A stretch of DNA of 64,000 bases from Lewinellaceae bacterium (GTDB taxonomy: Bacteria; Bacteroidota; Bacteroidia; Chitinophagales; Saprospiraceae). Both the position numbers and the translations under genes were made by a program. Below the pieces are notes generated by a model. That model worked only from the letters and a program-made list of their open reading frames with translations, searched no databases and had not been told where the DNA came from. Numbering within the stretch: the stretch's first letter is position 1; every line of letters begins with the position of its first letter. Positions 60,156 through 64,000 of this stretch are shown in pieces. The stretch lies in assembly GCA_020636225.1 (NCBI GenBank), contig JACJYI010000002.1:496001-560000 (forward strand). The letters are read 5' to 3'.

Positions 60156-61697
60156 TTACAGAGGTATATTTCCATGCTTCTTTTTGGGCATGGCATCCAC
60201 CTTCCCTTCCAGCATCTGGAATCCCCGGAGGAGTGCTCTTCTGCTGTCAACAGGAAGGATGACCTCATCGATGAAACCTCGATTGGCTGCCTTGTAGGGA
60301 TTGGCAAACGTGGCATTGTACTCAGCTTCTTTTTCCTTCATCTTGGCCTCCTTGTCCTCCGCCTGATCGATCTCGCTCTTGAAAATGATCTCAATGGCAC
60401 CCTTAGCCCCCATCACGGCAATCTCGGCAGATGGCCATGCAAAATTGAGATCTGCACCGATATGCTTGGAGTTCATCACATCATATGCGCCACCGTACGC
60501 TTTCCGGGTGATCAGCGTAATGCGAGGGACTGTGGCTTCTGAAAAGGCATAGAGCAATTTGGCACCATTCGAGATGATCGCATTCCATTCCTGGTCTGTG
60601 CCTGGGAGGAACCCGGGGACATCGACGAGTACCAGGAGAGGTATGTTGAAGGCATCACAAAAACGGACAAATCTGGCGGCTTTCTTCGAACTGTTGACAT
60701 CAAGAACACCAGCCAGAGCTATCGGCTGGTTGGCGACGATCCCAATGCTACGACCACCCAGACGGGCAAAACCGACAACAATATTTTCAGCAAATAGCGG
60801 CTGAATTTCCAGGAAGGAATCCTGGTCCATGATCCCCTCAATAACATCCCGCATTTCATAAGGCTGATTGGGGTTATCCGGGATCAGGGTTGTCAATTGG
60901 GGGCGATCCTCAATCTGTGCCTCAAAAGGCAAATTCGGCGTCTTCTCTTCACAATTCTGTGGCAGGTAGGACAAGAGTTGACGGATCCTGTTCAGGCATT
61001 CGATATCATTCGGTGCCGTCAAGTGGGTCACACCACTTTTGGTGGCATGGGTCAGTGCTCCGCCCAATGCCTCACTGGTGACCTCTTCATTGGTGACGGT
61101 CTTGACAACATTCGGTCCTGTGACAAACATATAGGACGTGTCTTCCACCATCATCACGAAATCGGTCATGGCTGGTGAATAGACAGCCCCTCCGGCACAG
61201 GGTCCCATGATCGCCGAGATCTGGGGAATCACACCGGATGCCCTTACGTTCCGATAAAAGATATCGGCATATCCGCCCAAAGAGCTTACGCCTTCCTGGA
61301 TTCGGGCGCCACCACTGTCGTTCAGACCGATCAGGGGTGCTCCGTTCTTCAGGGCCATGTCCATGATCTTGCAGATCTTCTCGGCATGTGTTTCAGACAG
61401 GGACCCGCCAAAGACCGTAAAATCCTGGGCAAATACATAGACCAGTCGTCCATCGATCGAACCGAATCCGGTGATGACGCCATCCCCATAGATCTTTTGC
61501 CGATCCATACCAAAGTCGGTCGTACGGTGGGTCACAAACATCCCGATCTCCTGAAATGAGCCTTCATCCAGCAGGAAGTGGATGCGCTCCCTGGCGGTCA
61601 GCTTGCCCTTTTCATGCTGCTTCCCGATCCGTTCCTCGCCACCACCCAGATAAGCCTGTGTTTGTTTGGCCTTCAGCAAATCGATCTTCTCTTTCAT
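60156..61697 (-). CDS. pccB: Acyl-CoA carboxylase carboxyltransferase (propionyl-CoA carboxylase beta-type)
   Basis: A 513-residue biotin-dependent carboxyltransferase. Seen: KGKLTARERIHFLLDEGSFQEIG, DFTVFGGSLSETHAEKICK, the N-lobe GAPLIGLNDSGGARIQEGV, GPCAGGAVYSPAMTDFV, and the C-lobe VPGFLPGTDQE and AYGGAYDVMNSKHIGAD. Such subunits transfer carboxybiotin to propionyl-CoA or to similar short acyl-CoAs, or form methylmalonyl-CoA decarboxylase. The biotin carboxylase and carrier subunits are not in the window, so the exact substrate is open. Confidence 0.9.
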   Translation of the reverse strand: MKEKIDLLKAKQTQAYLGGGEERIGKQHEKGKLTARERIHFLLDEGSFQEIGMFVTHRTTDFGMDRQKIYGDGVITGFGSIDGRLVYVFAQDFTVFGGSLSETHAEKICKIMDMALKNGAPLIGLNDSGGARIQEGVSSLGGYADIFYRNVRASGVIPQISAIMGPCAGGAVYSPAMTDFVMMVEDTSYMFVTGPNVVKTVTNEEVTSEALGGALTHATKSGVTHLTAPNDIECLNRIRQLLSYLPQNCEEKTPNLPFEAQIEDRPQLTTLIPDNPNQPYEMRDVIEGIMDQDSFLEIQPLFAENIVVGFARLGGRSIGIVANQPIALAGVLDVNSSKKAARFVRFCDAFNIPLLVLVDVPGFLPGTDQEWNAIISNGAKLLYAFSEATVPRITLITRKAYGGAYDVMNSKHIGADLNFAWPSAEIAVMGAKGAIEIIFKSEIDQAEDKEAKMKEKEAEYNATFANPYKAANRGFIDEVILPVDSRRALLRGFQMLEGKVDAMPKKKHGNIPL

Positions 61698-61706
61698 CCT
61701 GTGTAG

Positions 61707-63932
61707 TTATTTAAGATTGGCAGCCGCGTTCCGGTAAGCATTGGCACTGTTCGGATCTCCCATTTTGTCAAAGATGGAAGCGGCCAACTCATAGGCCCCC
61801 TTGAATCCCGGATTGGTCGCCACAGCCTTTTTGGCATAGTCAACAGCTATGTTCAGATTGTTTCGCTGGAACTCCAGTGTCGCCAGGTAGTAATAGGCGA
61901 AAAAGTTGTTCTCCTGGAGTTTCGTGGCCCGTTCAAAAGCCCGAATAGCCAATTCTGTCTCATTGCGATTGATATGATACAGTCCAAGATAATTGGCGGC
62001 CGACAGGTTGTCCGGATCGGTGGCGAAGGTCTGGTCCAACGCCTGTTTCGCCTGTTCGGGTTGGCCGGTATTGATATAGCAGAATGCCAATGCGGACGAG
62101 ACAACCTCGTCGGATGGGTCGGCATCCATGGCCTTCTCCAGCAAGGGAATGGCATCGGCGAAGCGATTCTGTTTCTGGGCCGTCATCCCCTGATAGGCGT
62201 CGGGGCCGTTACTTTTCACGATCGCCAGGATGGGCGTACCACTGGCATCGATGGTATGAACCGTGGAACGCGGTGGCCAACTACCCTTCTGGATGTATGA
62301 GCCGTCGATAAACCTGGACTGGAACAAACCATAATCCCAATCGGCATCGTGACGCTGCCGGTATCGGACATACACCGGTTTGACCTTGTCCCCGAAACGG
62401 GTCAGGTACTTGTCCAGTTGGTAGCCGAAGTTGGAGGCAATGGTGACTTCTTCCTGCATCCCCTCCCGGATGATGCCCTGGTCTTCCAGCCATTCGATCC
62501 CCTGCTTGATCGAAAGCCCCCAATAATCGGTCTCGTACTGGCCCAATGCACCGGCCATTCCCGACTGGACAGGTGAAAAATAGACGTAGGTATAGAACGG
62601 ATTCCGTACCGTGAACCACAAGGGATCCAGGGCCATCACTGCAACGACTCCCAGAACGGCAGGCTTGGCCCATTTTACCGCACTGTATTGCCGATACAGA
62701 TGAATGATCCCCAGGGAGGCCAGGACCGAACCGGCCGTATAGGGAAAGAGCAGATGTCGCCAGCCATCATACAAGGTCGATTCCTTGTAGATGACGTAGA
62801 CGAATGGAAAGAGAAAGGCAAATCCAAGGAGGAGCATCGGGATAGTGCCATAGCGACGAAACATCCCGGGCAAGAAAATGAGCCCTGCCAACCATCCCAA
62901 CAGGATAAACAGAGGCGTGGTGACCAGCACCCATCTCGGTAAATAGTCGAGAGGAAGAGACTGCGCGAAGACCATTTCCCCATTGAACAACAATCGGATG
63001 TTCACTCCATAATTTGACAGCTCCGCAATGGAGGCCGATATATTCTTCCATGGGGCTTGCATGGCGAACGGCCAGAATGCCAGGGTGATCAACAGCCCTC
63101 CCAGCACCGGGATCCCTCCCCAAAGCAGGTACTGAAGGATAGGACTTTTTGTCGGGGTCTGGTCACCTTTCTCCTGGCTGATGAACCGTAGCAAGGCAAA
63201 CAGGCCCAGAATGGCGATGAGGATCAACCCTCCTGACCGTACGCCCAGGGCCATGCCAATGCCAACAGCCAGGCCGACGATGATCTTCCAATCGGGTCTG
63301 GGCATGGACTTCAACCAGGACAGCATGAAATACAGGCTCATGATATAGCCTGTTGCAAAAGGAATGTCTTTGGGGTTCATCAGTGAATGTCCCAGGAAAC
63401 GTGGAGACAGGAAGATGAAGAGAAAACCCAGGATGGCACCTTCCCAACCAGCCAGGGCCCCGACAATCAGCGCGGCGAACAGCATACCGGTCCAACCGAA
63501 GAGGGCATTCCAGACGTGGCGGACTCGGTGGTACCCTTCCTGGTCGGGATTGTCATACCCCAATAATCGGTTGGTCGCTCCGGAAATGACCTCGAAGAAT
63601 CCCCCGTAATAATGCATCTTGGTCTTGGGCAGGTTCAATGCTGTCGTATCCTGACCGCCACTGCCATACCAGGAAATCAAGGCCTGCTCATACTCGTTCT
63701 GCATGCGGTCATCTCCGTTGATCCCGGTACCCTGTCCAGCCCAAAGCATCCACAACAATCCAGCTCCAGCAATGGCCATGAAGATGGTTCTCATGAGCGA
63801 GGAACCGGGATTGGTCCACCAGGAGGGCCAAACCTGCAGCCAACTGACCCATCGCGGGGTCACTGTCCTGGTGGTGTTGACCGGACTTGTTCCAGATTTC
63901 CGTTTCCTGACGTTTCCTTTCTGTTGAGCCAT
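61707..63932 (-). CDS. Multi-pass membrane GT-C-type glycosyltransferase-like protein with C-terminal TPR repeats
   Basis: A 741-residue protein. About ten to twelve membrane segments follow a basic N-terminus. The early luminal loop GQGTGINGDDRMQNEYEQAL has the acidic pair expected for ArnT/PMT-like enzymes, and SPRFLGHSLMNPKDIPFATGYIMSLYFML fits the next segment. The last 160 residues are at least three TPRs (ANYLGLYHINRNETELAIRAFERATKLQ). The substrate is unknown. It starts three bases after the stop of the upstream aminotransferase fragment and precedes the carboxyltransferase gene by nine bases. Confidence 0.75.
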   Translation of the reverse strand: MAQQKGNVRKRKSGTSPVNTTRTVTPRWVSWLQVWPSWWTNPGSSLMRTIFMAIAGAGLLWMLWAGQGTGINGDDRMQNEYEQALISWYGSGGQDTTALNLPKTKMHYYGGFFEVISGATNRLLGYDNPDQEGYHRVRHVWNALFGWTGMLFAALIVGALAGWEGAILGFLFIFLSPRFLGHSLMNPKDIPFATGYIMSLYFMLSWLKSMPRPDWKIIVGLAVGIGMALGVRSGGLILIAILGLFALLRFISQEKGDQTPTKSPILQYLLWGGIPVLGGLLITLAFWPFAMQAPWKNISASIAELSNYGVNIRLLFNGEMVFAQSLPLDYLPRWVLVTTPLFILLGWLAGLIFLPGMFRRYGTIPMLLLGFAFLFPFVYVIYKESTLYDGWRHLLFPYTAGSVLASLGIIHLYRQYSAVKWAKPAVLGVVAVMALDPLWFTVRNPFYTYVYFSPVQSGMAGALGQYETDYWGLSIKQGIEWLEDQGIIREGMQEEVTIASNFGYQLDKYLTRFGDKVKPVYVRYRQRHDADWDYGLFQSRFIDGSYIQKGSWPPRSTVHTIDASGTPILAIVKSNGPDAYQGMTAQKQNRFADAIPLLEKAMDADPSDEVVSSALAFCYINTGQPEQAKQALDQTFATDPDNLSAANYLGLYHINRNETELAIRAFERATKLQENNFFAYYYLATLEFQRNNLNIAVDYAKKAVATNPGFKGAYELAASIFDKMGDPNSANAYRNAAANLK

Positions 63933-63935
63933 AAG

Positions 63936-64000
63936 TTATCCATTATAGGAATTGACAGCATCGATGACCCTGTCAATCTCATCGTCTCGCAGTTCGGCGA
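63936..64000 (-). CDS. C-terminal end of a probable DegT/DnrJ/EryC1/StrS aminotransferase (partial)
   Basis: Only 20 codons plus a TAA stop are in the window: AELRDDEIDRVIDAVNSYNG. A segment of this form (E-L-x-D-x-E-I-D-x-V-I-x-A-V) is how many nucleotide-sugar aminotransferases end. The assignment is a guess from this short piece. Next to a membrane glycosyltransferase it would suggest a surface polysaccharide operon that continues past the window edge. Confidence 0.45.
   Translation of the reverse strand, partial: AELRDDEIDRVIDAVNSYNG

Overview
The window looks like the chromosome of a member of the Bacteroidota, probably a Saprospira-like or related free-living lineage. The evidence is type IX secretion sorting domains at the ends of two large secreted proteins, an Oar-like TonB-dependent receptor, a lipoprotein-type TamA homologue, Bacteroidota-type versions of HscA, dihydroorotase and CcmE, no obvious Shine-Dalgarno sequences, and repeated matches to the Bacteroidota promoter -7 element TAnnTTTG. 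Base composition is moderate (a little above half G+C by eye) and even. I see no rRNA, tRNA, insertion sequence, prophage or CRISPR array. Genes are dense, with many ATGA-type overlaps and overlapping convergent 3' ends.

Layout. 1-7.7 kb: a citrullinase-like CtlX gene (cut by the window edge), a queuosine-precursor transporter, hscA plus a lipid kinase, a SUI1 factor, prmC, and the nspC-carboxynorspermidine dehydrogenase pair, which with the divergent agmatinase at 7.8 kb makes a spermidine route. 8.8-12.5 kb: a 2'-5' RNA ligase-like gene, dihydroorotase, and purK-purE. 12.5-20 kb: an OmpA protein with ten thrombospondin type 3 repeats, an SRPBCC protein, two tandem CotH-like secreted kinases, a half-size asparaginase, a YkuK-like protein and an FtsE-like ATPase. 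20-27 kb: ccmE-ccmF, a DUF2520 protein, uridine kinase, a nucleoside transporter and a DinB protein. 27-33.8 kb: aldo/keto reductase, ilvE, a small unknown gene with rdgB, an M1 aminopeptidase, a CPBP protease and a membrane protein. 33.8-37 kb: a cysteine-biosynthesis operon with an unusual leader. 37-48.7 kb: PduO-type cobalamin adenosyltransferase, a LolD/MacB-type ATPase, a deoxynucleoside kinase, a methyltransferase, the TonB-dependent receptor, a YggS protein, a secreted FG-GAP protein, a cytochrome oxidase subunit III-like protein and a TlpA-like lipoprotein. 48.7-64 kb: a TrmH methyltransferase, tamL, nth, acyl-CoA reductase, rluD, a trans-sulfuration enzyme, a phosphoesterase, an oxidoreductase, a large repeat protein, a carboxyltransferase, a membrane glycosyltransferase with TPRs, and the last codons of a probable sugar aminotransferase.

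The most notable system is at 33.8-37 kb. The operon cysM-JAMM protease-CysO-like carrier-MoeZ-like activator should make cysteine from a protein-bound thiocarboxylate, as in the mycobacterial CysO pathway. Its 314-base leader carries two tandem attenuator units. Each has a short ORF with a run of cysteine codons (four in a row, then five in a row) followed by a strong Rho-independent terminator. In the first unit the last codons of the peptide can pair with the 5' arm of the terminator over 10 base pairs, as expected for a ribosome-controlled antiterminator. The carrier ends with ten residues beyond its diglycine, so it would need trimming, and the neighbouring JAMM protease is the obvious candidate. 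I read this as a duplicated cysteine-sensing transcription attenuator controlling a cysteine operon in Bacteroidota. It is an inference from sequence and has not been tested.
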